From Dyella sp. A6 (GTDB lineage: Bacteria; Pseudomonadota; Gammaproteobacteria; Xanthomonadales; Rhodanobacteraceae): a stretch of 64,000 nt of DNA. Made by a program: the position numbers and the translations under genes. Under the pieces are notes generated by a model, which worked only from the letters and a program-made list of their open reading frames with translations, made no database searches and had not been told where the DNA came from. Of this stretch, positions 9,628 to 16,797 are shown in pieces (position 1 is the first letter of the stretch; each line of letters begins with the position of its first letter). The stretch is taken from NCBI RefSeq assembly GCF_036320485.1, contig NZ_CP132911.1, positions 2,728,001-2,792,000 on the forward strand. The letters are read 5' to 3'.

Positions 9628-10899
9628 TCAGTGACTGATCACCACGCGGTCGGCGCTCTTGAAGTTGTCGGTGCCGGAGATCACGACCTGGTCGCCGACC
9701 TTCAGGCCCTGCAGGATCTCGACCTTGTCGATGCTGGTGGCGCCGATGCGGATCGGGGTCTTGACCGCGATGCCGTCATGCACCACGTAGGCGTAGCTGC
9801 CGCCGGACTCGTCCACGAAGGAGCCACGCTGCACGGTCAGCACGTTGTCGCGGTGATCGAGCACGATGCGCACCGACAGGCGCTGGTTCTGGCGCAGTTC
9901 CTTCGGCGTGGCACCGTCGAAGCGCACCCGCGCAGCCACTTCGCCGTTGACCACTTCGGGCGAAATCGCACTGACCTTGCCCTTCCAGGTGCTGCCGTTG
10001 CCGCTGATCTCGCTGAGCATGCCGATACCCAGCGAACGGGCGAAGCTTTCCGGCACCTGCACCTGCACTTCCAGCGCGCTCAGGTCGATCACGCTGAGCA
10101 GCTTGGCGTCCTTCGCCACGGTCGCGACCGGTGCGATGAACAGCTGGCCGACCTGGCCTTCCACCGGCGACTTCACGTTGAGGTCGTCCACTTCGCGCTG
10201 CAGGTTGTCCACCACCAGCTTCTGGTTCTGCCAGGCCAGCTTCTTGGCCTGGATGTTGAAGTTCAGGCTGTCGTTGTTCATGCCCAGATCGGCCCTGGCA
10301 TGCGACAGCGCGATGCGCGCCTTTTCCAAGGCGTCCTTGGACTGGTCGACTTCCACGCCGGTGGCGGCACCGGCGGCGAACGCCTTCTGTTCGCGGTCGA
10401 GGTTGGTGGCGGCGCTCTTGGCGTCGATCTGCGCGTTGTCGAACGCCTTCTGCAGGTCGCCACGCTTGGTCCGCGCATCCACCTGCGCCTGCAGCCAGTC
10501 CACCTTCAGGCCGGCAGCCTTGGACTGCGCCTGCGCCAGCTGGTTGAGCAGTTCGGGGCTGTCGATCACGGCCAGCACCTGACCCTTCTTCACGCTGTCG
10601 CCGGCGCGCACCTTCATCGTCACCGAACCGCCGTAGGTGGCATACAGCGTGGGACTGTTGGCCGCCACCACCTGACCTTCGGCGGCGATGTCGTTGATGA
10701 ACGGACCGCGCTCGACCGTGGCGAAGGCCAATCGCGAGGCGCTGACCGACGATTGCGCGGAGAACAGGCGCAGGATGCCCGGCATGGTCAGCCCCAGCAC
10801 CACCAGCACGGCGACACCGATGCCGATCAGCATGAAGCGGCGCTTGCGGTTGGGTTTGATTTCGACCATGCGGTCTTGAGCGGAGGTGTCGCGGATCAT
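9628..10899 (-). CDS. Periplasmic adaptor (HlyD/MacA family membrane fusion protein)
   Basis: 423 residues. A short cytoplasmic N-terminus (IKPNRKRR) and one helix (about 23-45) anchor it in the inner membrane. Then come a barrel-sandwich half (GQVVAANSPTLYATYGGSV), a long alpha-helical hairpin rich in K, Q, A and D (about 115-245), the second lipoyl half (VKSPVEGQVGQL) and beta-barrel/membrane-proximal domains. This is the adaptor that joins the permeases to the TolC-like channel. It is the first gene of the operon, with a sigma-54 promoter about 43-58 bases upstream of the ATG at 10899. An internal ATG ten codons in (MVEIKPNRK) is an alternative start but lacks a clear ribosome-binding site. 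Confidence 0.9.
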   Translation of the reverse strand: MIRDTSAQDRMVEIKPNRKRRFMLIGIGVAVLVVLGLTMPGILRLFSAQSSVSASRLAFATVERGPFINDIAAEGQVVAANSPTLYATYGGSVTMKVRAGDSVKKGQVLAVIDSPELLNQLAQAQSKAAGLKVDWLQAQVDARTKRGDLQKAFDNAQIDAKSAATNLDREQKAFAAGAATGVEVDQSKDALEKARIALSHARADLGMNNDSLNFNIQAKKLAWQNQKLVVDNLQREVDDLNVKSPVEGQVGQLFIAPVATVAKDAKLLSVIDLSALEVQVQVPESFARSLGIGMLSEISGNGSTWKGKVSAISPEVVNGEVAARVRFDGATPKELRQNQRLSVRIVLDHRDNVLTVQRGSFVDESGGSYAYVVHDGIAVKTPIRIGATSIDKVEILQGLKVGDQVVISGTDNFKSADRVVISH

Positions 10900-10941
10900 G
10901 ACGCAGTCCCGGCCGCATACCGTGCGGCCCCTCCCCAGTTC

Positions 10942-10957
10942 AGCAAGCGCCGTGCCA
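10942..10957 (-). promoter_or_regulatory. Sigma-54 (RpoN) -24/-12 promoter of the efflux operon
   Basis: Read on the minus strand the sequence is TGGCACGGCGCTTGCT, a full match to the consensus TGGCACG-N4-TTGCW. The -12 GC lies about 43 bases upstream of the adaptor ATG, placing the transcript start near 10931. Such promoters need an enhancer-binding activator of the NtrC type; none is encoded in this window, but a perfect palindrome lies about 100 bp upstream (11022-11039), the usual distance for an activator site. Confidence 0.8.
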
Positions 10958-11021
10958 GCGCCTCCGCAACCCGCGAATCACTTTCACATCAATCAGTTGG
11001 AAGCCTAGTCCTGCGGAACGA

Positions 11022-11039
11022 AAGTGTCCGCGGACACTT
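11022..11039. promoter_or_regulatory. 18-bp perfect palindrome, probable activator binding site
   Basis: AAGTGTCCGCGGACACTT is a perfect inverted repeat centred about 100 bp upstream of the predicted sigma-54 transcript start. Further CGGACA half-sites begin at 11043, 11064 and 11083, in the same orientation as the right arm (11031). An array of half-sites near helical spacing upstream of a -24/-12 promoter is what is expected for an NtrC-type response regulator. The identity of the regulator is unknown. Confidence 0.6.
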
Positions 11040-11110
11040 GGCCGGACAGTCGAGCGTTCGCCCCGGACAGGTCCCGGCGCGGCGGACAGTGCGCCTGCGT
11101 CGGCGCTGCT

Positions 11111-11689
11111 TCAACCGCTGACGTGTCGTGGCATCGCCACCGCCTCAGCCCTGGCGATGCGCTGTGCCACCTCATGTCCAAGCCGGGACACCGCCACGCT
11201 GCGGTCCAGCCCGAACACCGTCAGGCCGGCCAAGAGGTAGCCGTGGAAACGGGCCAGACAGGCACCGCGCGGACGGAAGTCCTGCGGCATGCCGGGTTGC
11301 GGTGCCGACACGCGTTCGCCCGCGGCCAGCAGTGCGTCCCAAGCGAGGTAATCGGTATCCGGCAACAGATACAGCCGTGCCTGCACGCGGCCCGAGTGGT
11401 CCACGCATTCCAGCCATTCGCGTGGCCCGTCGGTGTCCACCACGCCGGCAACTGCCAGCCGATGCGGACGCAGCAGAAACGCCAGTTCACGCCGCTCGGC
11501 CAGCCAGCCCGTCGGGCATGCCGGCAACGCCGCGTCCATGGCCGGGCCCGGCAGATACAGCACGTGGCCGAGTCGCATCAGGTGTTGCGCCAGCATGCCG
11601 CCGGGCATGCGCAGCCAGCGCCGCTCGGCGTGTCCGCCGTGGAAAGGGCGCCCCCATGCGGCGGGGTGCGCAGCCAGCCAACCGAACAT
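11111..11689 (-). CDS. Uncharacterised protein encoded downstream of hemP
   Basis: 192 residues, beginning MFGWLAAHPAAWGRPFHGGH. The ATG at 11689 is preceded by a strong GGAGG at a 5-base distance; an in-frame start at 11728 is less likely. There is no signal peptide and no clear membrane helix; the protein is rich in H, R, W and L, with several histidines in the first 45 residues. I do not recognise the family. It follows hemP by about 90 bases on the same strand, so it is probably co-expressed with it under Fur. A role in haem handling is possible from context only. Its 3' end lies about 20 bases from the CGGACA half-site array of the efflux operon. Confidence 0.7.
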   Translation of the reverse strand: MFGWLAAHPAAWGRPFHGGHAERRWLRMPGGMLAQHLMRLGHVLYLPGPAMDAALPACPTGWLAERRELAFLLRPHRLAVAGVVDTDGPREWLECVDHSGRVQARLYLLPDTDYLAWDALLAAGERVSAPQPGMPQDFRPRGACLARFHGYLLAGLTVFGLDRSVAVSRLGHEVAQRIARAEAVAMPRHVSG

Positions 11690-11779
11690 CGCAACCTCCA
11701 GGGTTACCGAAAGGCCCGGCGGCGGCATGGGCAGGGATGGGACAGATGCACGGCCAGGCGACAGCGTCGCCCGGCCGGG

Positions 11780-12004
11780 TTACTTGGTCAGGATCAGCTT
11801 GTCGTTGCGGGTCAGGCGCAGGTGGTACTCGCTGCCCTGGTGCTGGATCACCAGTTCGCGTCCGCCCGCCAGCAGGGCCTGGCTGGACATGCGCCGCACC
11901 GGCGCGTCTGGTGTGGCGGCGGTTTTCTTCAGCGACAGCAGACGGAACGGACGCGGCAAGGCGACCGGCTCGGCGGGAAAGCCCAGGGTGGTGGACACGG
12001 ACAT
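11780..12004 (-). CDS. hemP: Hemin uptake protein HemP
   Basis: 74 residues. The C-terminal half (SSQALLAGGRELVIQHQGSEYHLRLTRNDKLILTK) carries the HemP pattern, with R-E-L-x-I-x-H followed by Y-x-L-R-x-T and a final LILTK. HemP/HmuP proteins are small cytoplasmic factors linked to haem-uptake operons; in beta-proteobacteria HmuP is needed for activation of the haem receptor gene. The start ATG at 12004 has CGGAG seven bases upstream; a TTG six codons earlier is rejected because that ribosome-binding site would lie inside the coding region. A Fur-type site lies 37-55 bases upstream of the start. No haem receptor is in the window. Confidence 0.9.
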   Translation of the reverse strand: MSVSTTLGFPAEPVALPRPFRLLSLKKTAATPDAPVRRMSSQALLAGGRELVIQHQGSEYHLRLTRNDKLILTK

Positions 12005-12040
12005 GGCGGAACTCCGAATCAATCAGATGTCGGATTAGAT

Positions 12041-12059
12041 GATAATGATTCGCATTTAT
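12041..12059. promoter_or_regulatory. Fur box upstream of hemP
   Basis: On the plus strand GATAATGATTCGCATTTAT matches the 19-base Fur consensus GATAATGATAATCATTATC at 13 positions, including the whole first nine. It sits in an A+T-rich stretch just before hemP, where the promoter is expected, so iron-dependent repression is likely. Confidence 0.7.
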
Positions 12060-12087
12060 TCGTCAACCCTGCCGCCATTGCCGCTGT

Positions 12088-13056
12088 TCAGCCCACCGCC
12101 TGCTCGATGCGCTGGCGCATCGCCGCGTCCAGTCGCGGCAGCACATCGAGCGCTGCGAGATTGTGTTCGAGCTGCTCGCGCCGGCTGGCGCCCAGCATCA
12201 CCGTGGACACATGCGGGTTGAGCAGGCACCAGGCGATCGACAGCTGCGCCAGGCTCACCCCGAGCTCGTCGGCCAGCGGCTGCAGGCGGCGTACCTTGCT
12301 CAGGCGCTCGCCGCCGTTGCCCAGTATCTCGTCGCGCAACCACTCGTAACCAGTCTGCGCCAGCCGCGAATCGTCGGGCACGCCGTTGTTGTATTTGCCG
12401 GTGAGCAGGCCCGAGGCCAGCGGCGACCAGATCGTGGTACCCATGCCATAGCTTTCGTACAACGGCGCGTATTCGCGCTCCACCCGCTCACGGTGCAGCA
12501 GGTTGTACTGCGGCTGTTCCATCGTCGGCGCGATCATGTGGTTCTGCCGCGCCACCCGGTGCGCCTCGGCGATCAGCTCGGCCGGCCACTCGCTGGTGCC
12601 CCAGTACAGCACCTTGCCCTGGCGCACCAGCATGTCCATTGCTGCCACGGTTTCCTCCACCGGCGTATCCGGGTCGGGACGGTGACAGAAGTACAGGTCC
12701 AGGTGCTCCACATGCAGGCGCTGCAATGCCTGGTGGCAGGCTTCCATCACATGCTTGCGCGACAGCCCGCGCTGGGTCGGCTTCGGCTGCGCCACCGCCC
12801 CGAAGAACACCTTGCTCGACACACAGTAGCTGTCGCGCGGAAAGCGCAGGTCGGCCAGCACGTCGCCCATCAGCCGCTCGGCCTCACCGTGGTTGTACAC
12901 CTCGGCGTTGTCGAAGAAATTGACGCCATGGTCGTAGGCCAGCGCCAGCAGGTCGCGCGCCTGCGAGCGGCCCACCTGCCGCCCGAACGTGACCCAGGCG
13001 CCAAACGACAGCGCGGACAATTGAAGGCCGGAACGACCCAGGCGGCGATAAAGCAT
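12088..13056 (-). CDS. Aldo/keto reductase (potassium-channel beta-subunit-like class)
   Basis: 322-residue cytosolic NADPH-dependent oxidoreductase with the (beta/alpha)8 fold. The catalytic tetrad is visible: Asp49 and Tyr54 (DNAEVY), Lys82 (SSKVF) and His125 (FCHRPD). The sequence FGAWVTFG near the N-terminus and the pattern SPLASGLLTGKYN with the C-terminal STVMLGASRREQLEHNLAAL are typical of the Kv-beta/YghZ branch (AKR6/14), whose members reduce aldehydes such as methylglyoxal or glyceraldehyde 3-phosphate. GGAGAT precedes the ATG at 13056. It is divergent from the fucosidase gene, with 181 bases between them. The physiological substrate is unknown. Confidence 0.88.
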   Translation of the reverse strand: MLYRRLGRSGLQLSALSFGAWVTFGRQVGRSQARDLLALAYDHGVNFFDNAEVYNHGEAERLMGDVLADLRFPRDSYCVSSKVFFGAVAQPKPTQRGLSRKHVMEACHQALQRLHVEHLDLYFCHRPDPDTPVEETVAAMDMLVRQGKVLYWGTSEWPAELIAEAHRVARQNHMIAPTMEQPQYNLLHRERVEREYAPLYESYGMGTTIWSPLASGLLTGKYNNGVPDDSRLAQTGYEWLRDEILGNGGERLSKVRRLQPLADELGVSLAQLSIAWCLLNPHVSTVMLGASRREQLEHNLAALDVLPRLDAAMRQRIEQAVG

Positions 13057-13142
13057 CGGACCATCTCCTTAGCAGCACGGTGACCGCTGAGCATGCCGCG
13101 CTTGTGCGCAGGCGTCCACGACGGGGCATCGCCGCCAGACTA

Positions 13143-13158
13143 TTTAGATCGATACAAA
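13143..13158. promoter_or_regulatory. Operator-like site upstream of the GH29 fucosidase
   Basis: TTTAGATCGATACAAA differs at two of 16 positions from the perfect palindrome found before the TonB receptor (TTTAGATCGATCTAAA). It lies about 80-95 bases upstream of the fucosidase ATG. An even-length palindrome with a central CG is typical of LacI-family operators. The shared site implies common control of two loci about 27 kb apart. Confidence 0.55.
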
Positions 13159-13237
13159 CTAATCTATAGTCGGACCGTCATCCACCCCCAGCTGTGTAAA
13201 CCCAGCCCGCCGCCGCGGCGGCCCACCGGAGGTACGC

Positions 13238-14722
13238 ATGGATCGTCGCCGCTTTCTGATCGCCAGCTCCACCGCCGCAGTGCTCGGCACCGGCACCGCA
13301 CGATGGTCGGACGCCACGACCGCCCAGACGACAGGAACGCCACTGTCCACGCGCCCCGAGCCCACGCCGCAGCAGTTGCGCTGGCAGCGCGAGGAACTGG
13401 CGATGTTCGTGCATTTCACCGTCAACACCTTCACCGGCAGGGAATGGGGCGACGGCACCGAGTCGCCCGCGATCTTCAACCCGCGCCATCTCGACGCGCG
13501 GCAGTGGGCACGCACCGCCAGGGAAACCGGCTTCCGCAGCATGATCCTCACCACCAAGCACCATGACGGCTTCTGCCTGTGGCCCACCGCGACCACCCGC
13601 CACTCGGTGGCCAGCAGCCCGTGGAAAAACGGCAAGGGCGACGTAGTGCGCGAGTTTGTCGATGCCTGCCATGCCGAAGGGCTGGGCGTCGGCTTCTACC
13701 TTTCGCCATGGGACCGCAACGCCAAGAGCTACGGCAGCGGCAAGGCCTATAACGACTTCTACGTGGCGCAGCTCACCGAGCTGCTGACCCACTACGGCCC
13801 GGTCGTGGAAGTGTGGTTCGACGGCGCCAACGGCGAAGGCCCGTCCGGCCCGCACCAGGCCTACGACTGGCCGCGCATCCACGCCACCGTGCGCCGGCTG
13901 CAGCCCAACGCCGTGATCTTCTCCGACGCCGGACCTGACGTGCGCTGGATCGGCAACGAAAAAGGCGCTGCCGGCCTCACCTGCTGGTCCACCGTGGACC
14001 CGGCGCGGGTGCCCTACGCCGGCTTCGACCGCCCTTGGGTCGGCGACCTGCTGGGGCACGGCGACCCCTACGGTTCGGCCTGGCGACCCGGCGAAGCCGA
14101 CGTGTCGATCCGGCCCGGCTGGTTCTGGCATGCCGACGAAAACGACAAAGTGCGCAGCCCCGACAACCTGATCGAGCTGTACATGCAGTCGGTCGGTCGC
14201 AACAGCAAGCTGCTGCTCAGCGTGCCGCCCGATCGCGACGGCCTGTTCTACCCCACCGACGTGGCCGCCCTGCACGGCTTCGCCGCCCAACGCCGAACCA
14301 TGTTTGCCCACGACCTGCTGCACGGCGCCCGCGTCATCGCCAGCAGCAGCGCCACCGGCCATCGCGCCGCCAACGTGCTCGACGACAACCCGGACAGCTA
14401 CTGGACGCCACGCCAGAACGAGCGCGCTGCGACGCTCGACATCGAACTGCCGGCCGAGATCACGTTCGACACCCTCGACCTGCGCGAAGCGATCGCCCAC
14501 GGCCAGACCATCGCCAACTACCGCGTCGACCGCTGGCACCACGGCACCTGGAAACCCATGGCCTGGGGCACCACCATCGGCCACCGCAAACTCGAACGCT
14601 TCGACCCCGTCCGCACCCGCAAGCTGCGCATCGCCCTGGAGTACGGCTTCGGCGCGCCAAAGCTGGCGAAGGTCGCGGCATACCTCGGGCCGAAGCACAC
14701 CTACGGGCCGGGGCATGCGTGA
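13238..14722 (+). CDS. Secreted alpha-L-fucosidase, family GH29
   Basis: 494 residues. The N-terminus MDRRRFLIASSTAAVLGTG has a twin-arginine-like motif and a hydrophobic stretch, suggesting Tat export. The GH29 barrel spans about 45-350: MFVHFTVNTFTGREWGDG, TTKHHDGFCLW (105-115) and VEVWFDGANGEG, in which Asp195 is the expected nucleophile. A C-terminal beta-sandwich (about 365-485) with HRAANVLDDNPDSYWTP is an F5/8 type C (CBM32-like) module, common in alpha-1,3/1,4-fucosidases. GH29 enzymes release fucose from glycans. The upstream operator resembles those of the TonB receptor/GH92 locus, so it may act on N-glycan core or Lewis-type fucose. It ends 50 bases before a convergent acetyltransferase gene. 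Confidence 0.92.
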   Translation: MDRRRFLIASSTAAVLGTGTARWSDATTAQTTGTPLSTRPEPTPQQLRWQREELAMFVHFTVNTFTGREWGDGTESPAIFNPRHLDARQWARTARETGFRSMILTTKHHDGFCLWPTATTRHSVASSPWKNGKGDVVREFVDACHAEGLGVGFYLSPWDRNAKSYGSGKAYNDFYVAQLTELLTHYGPVVEVWFDGANGEGPSGPHQAYDWPRIHATVRRLQPNAVIFSDAGPDVRWIGNEKGAAGLTCWSTVDPARVPYAGFDRPWVGDLLGHGDPYGSAWRPGEADVSIRPGWFWHADENDKVRSPDNLIELYMQSVGRNSKLLLSVPPDRDGLFYPTDVAALHGFAAQRRTMFAHDLLHGARVIASSSATGHRAANVLDDNPDSYWTPRQNERAATLDIELPAEITFDTLDLREAIAHGQTIANYRVDRWHHGTWKPMAWGTTIGHRKLERFDPVRTRKLRIALEYGFGAPKLAKVAAYLGPKHTYGPGHA

Positions 14723-14772
14723 CGATTACGGCGACGCGTGGAGACCCCGGCTTGCAGCATGCATCCGGCAAT

Positions 14773-15219
14773 TCAAAGCGCAAAGTTGTAGTGGTAGAAG
14801 AAGTCGTCCTGCTTCCAGCCCAGCGACTCGTACAACGTCTGCGCCTGCACGTTCGCGCGCGCAGTAGAAAGGCTCAGGCTGACTGCGCCGTGGGCGCGAG
14901 CGACCTTCATGGCCTCGGCAACCAATGCCGTCGCCACGCCCTCGCGGCGCGCCTCGGGAGCAACGAACAGGTCACCCAGTATGAACGTGCGACCGGCGTC
15001 GGCAGACGAGAAACTTGGGAAAAGCTGAGTGAAACCGACCAGCTGCCGGGACAGCCCGGCCACCAGAATCAGCGACTCCTGACGCTGGAGACGCTCCCGC
15101 AGAAATGCATGCGCAAGATCCACATCTGCATTCTTCCTGCAAAACTGCCGATAGCTATCGAACATAGGCGCAAGTTGCTCCAGATCTTCGATCGTGGCTT
15201 GGCGAACGAGTACGGACAT
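14773..15219 (-). CDS. GNAT-family N-acetyltransferase
   Basis: About 148 residues. MSVLVRQATIEDLEQLAPMF opens the fold, LGDLFVAPEARREGVATALVAEA is the acetyl-CoA-binding A motif (Q/RxxGxG/A variant REGVAT) and ARANVQAQTLYESLGW is the typical B motif. The ATG at 15219 is chosen because AGGAGAAG lies just upstream; an ATG seven codons earlier would put that site inside the gene. GNAT proteins move acetyl from acetyl-CoA to an amine; the acceptor cannot be predicted. It stands alone, convergent with the fucosidase gene. Confidence 0.85.
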   Translation of the reverse strand: MSVLVRQATIEDLEQLAPMFDSYRQFCRKNADVDLAHAFLRERLQRQESLILVAGLSRQLVGFTQLFPSFSSADAGRTFILGDLFVAPEARREGVATALVAEAMKVARAHGAVSLSLSTARANVQAQTLYESLGWKQDDFFYHYNFAL

Positions 15220-15377
15220 AACCGCTTCTTCTCCTGGCATCGGTCGAAAGCCTTCGTCAAAGGCTATGGATCATCTGCAACCCGTCGCAGCCATTCGGCA
15301 GCGGAAGTGCAGCGATGGACAGGCGGGGCAAGGTTGGCGGACGCTTACCCTCATAGCAAGACTCTGTCGAACATGGG

Positions 15378-16301
15378 TCAATCGACATTCGACTTCCTGC
15401 CTGGACGCAACCAGAGGTTAAAACCAAGCAACACAAGTACCAGCAAAAAAATGCCCAGGAAAATATCACCCAAGAAGGCAATACCTTTGCGATAACGTTT
15501 ACCATGATCAAGGCGAAAAACGTCATCATTGAAGTTCAGTGCCGACACCTCAGGATGACCAACCTCGTAGGCAATCGGAACCTCCTTATTTGTGCGTGCA
15601 TAAATGACACGCGGATCATTTGAATGGTCGGCCAACTCTGCGTAGCCATGTATTGGCTTCGATACAACGCTTACCCCAGTTGATGGCGTGAATACATATT
15701 CAACATTGATGCCGCAAGACCTCCTTCCGCATATTCCACTATAGATATGGACAACATCAGCCGTGGTACGTGCGCCATTGTGTTGAATCTTAGCCTCGAT
15801 GCGTGCTTCGTTATGACCTGAAATCGAGAAGCCAAAAAAAAGCACCGCAAGGACGACACCAAAGAATGTGGCGGCAAATAAAAAGACAGATTTGCTGTTA
15901 CCTGAATCAACTCCCGCACTCACGCGCCTACCTAGAACCACCAACCCCATCAGCGCGATAAATATGAGCACCACCGAAGTAAGGTTGCTGTGAAGAAGAA
16001 TATCGGATGCTGACGACGGATCGAGAAGCATAGGAACAACCAAGATCAAGAGCGAAAACAGACTCCCGATGAGCACCCCATGCTTGTTAAGGGTCGTTTC
16101 CTTCGGTTCAATCCGGCATGTAACTCCATCACGCAATTGATTGCGTGACTCTTCGGAGAGATTATCAGCATAGATCACCAAGGGACTGGGCGATTTTTGC
16201 GAGGTCTTTACATACGCCTTGCCACAAGAGGGGCATTGCCAATCTGGAGCCTGATCCGTCACTTTTCTTTGATAACCACAAGCCTGACATTCGGTATCCA
16301 T
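15378..16301 (-). CDS. Zinc-ribbon multi-pass membrane protein of unknown function
   Basis: 307 residues, starting MDTECQACGYQRKVTD with a GGGGGTGGT ribosome-binding site. The N-terminus holds a zinc ribbon (CQACG and CPSCGKAY). Hydrophobic segments follow at about 75-95, 102-125 and 138-162, then a soluble region with a CGRRSCG pair (about 185-240), and a last helix near the C-terminus (GIAFLGDIFLGIFLLVLVLLGFN). The soluble part (GARTTADVVHIYSG, NVEYVFTP) recalls DUF3592-type domains; this is tentative. Codon use and base composition are clearly richer in A+T than the neighbours, which suggests recent transfer. No function can be assigned. Confidence 0.75.
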   Translation of the reverse strand: MDTECQACGYQRKVTDQAPDWQCPSCGKAYVKTSQKSPSPLVIYADNLSEESRNQLRDGVTCRIEPKETTLNKHGVLIGSLFSLLILVVPMLLDPSSASDILLHSNLTSVVLIFIALMGLVVLGRRVSAGVDSGNSKSVFLFAATFFGVVLAVLFFGFSISGHNEARIEAKIQHNGARTTADVVHIYSGICGRRSCGINVEYVFTPSTGVSVVSKPIHGYAELADHSNDPRVIYARTNKEVPIAYEVGHPEVSALNFNDDVFRLDHGKRYRKGIAFLGDIFLGIFLLVLVLLGFNLWLRPGRKSNVD

Positions 16302-16493
16302 ACCACCCCCTGTACGAGTTAATCCAAAAATACTGCCATGTACACTTTGAAAAAGTTCTCGCGCTAGATCTGCCGAGACATGCATCCACGATGGCGTGAT
16401 CGCTGTCAGCCGCAGCTTGTCCAAACCGCATGCCGCTCTGAACGATAGAAGGCAGGCATTAGAATGATGTTTCGAGGCACCGCAGACCGAGCT

Positions 16494-16649
16494 TATTGGT
16501 TCCGTCTAAGCATATCGTCGTCAGCCTGCACCATGCGTTCATGCTCGCCCTTGCAGGGAAGTCCGCGCCCCACATCCACGATACAGTCCGTTGCCGTAGG
16601 CCTTGCAGGCTCCCAACGCAGTCACGGCTGGATGGTCGAAGCAGTTCAT
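16494..16649 (-). pseudogene. Frameshifted remnant of a small zinc-finger (B-box-like) protein gene
   Basis: From the ATG at 16649, which keeps a perfect AGGGAGG ribosome-binding site, the frame reads MNCFDHPAVTALGACKAYGN, then GLYRGCGA. Intact relatives that I recall read C-x2-C-G-K-G-L-C-x2-C here. Shifting one base restores the family pattern VGRGLPCKGEHERMVQADDD up to a TAA at 16494. Two expected cysteines are tyrosines, and the membrane part usual in this family is absent. It is therefore read as a frameshifted, truncated fossil in the A+T-rich patch. The family assignment is from memory of similar proteins. Confidence 0.5.
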
Positions 16650-16797
16650 GACGCCCTCCCTGAAGATTCCAGAGCATTCTTGACCAACAGTCGCTGGTTT
16701 GCACGCGGGAGGCGGATTCGGCACGGGACCACGGCCAACATTGGCTACTGACTAATGATGTAACACCCACTCACTCAGACGCATGTTCTGGCCTCGC

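Noticed and set aside
16464..16751. 95-codon plus-strand frame across the zinc-finger remnant
   Set aside because: The opposite strand carries the recognisable family pattern and a ribosome-binding site; this frame has neither.
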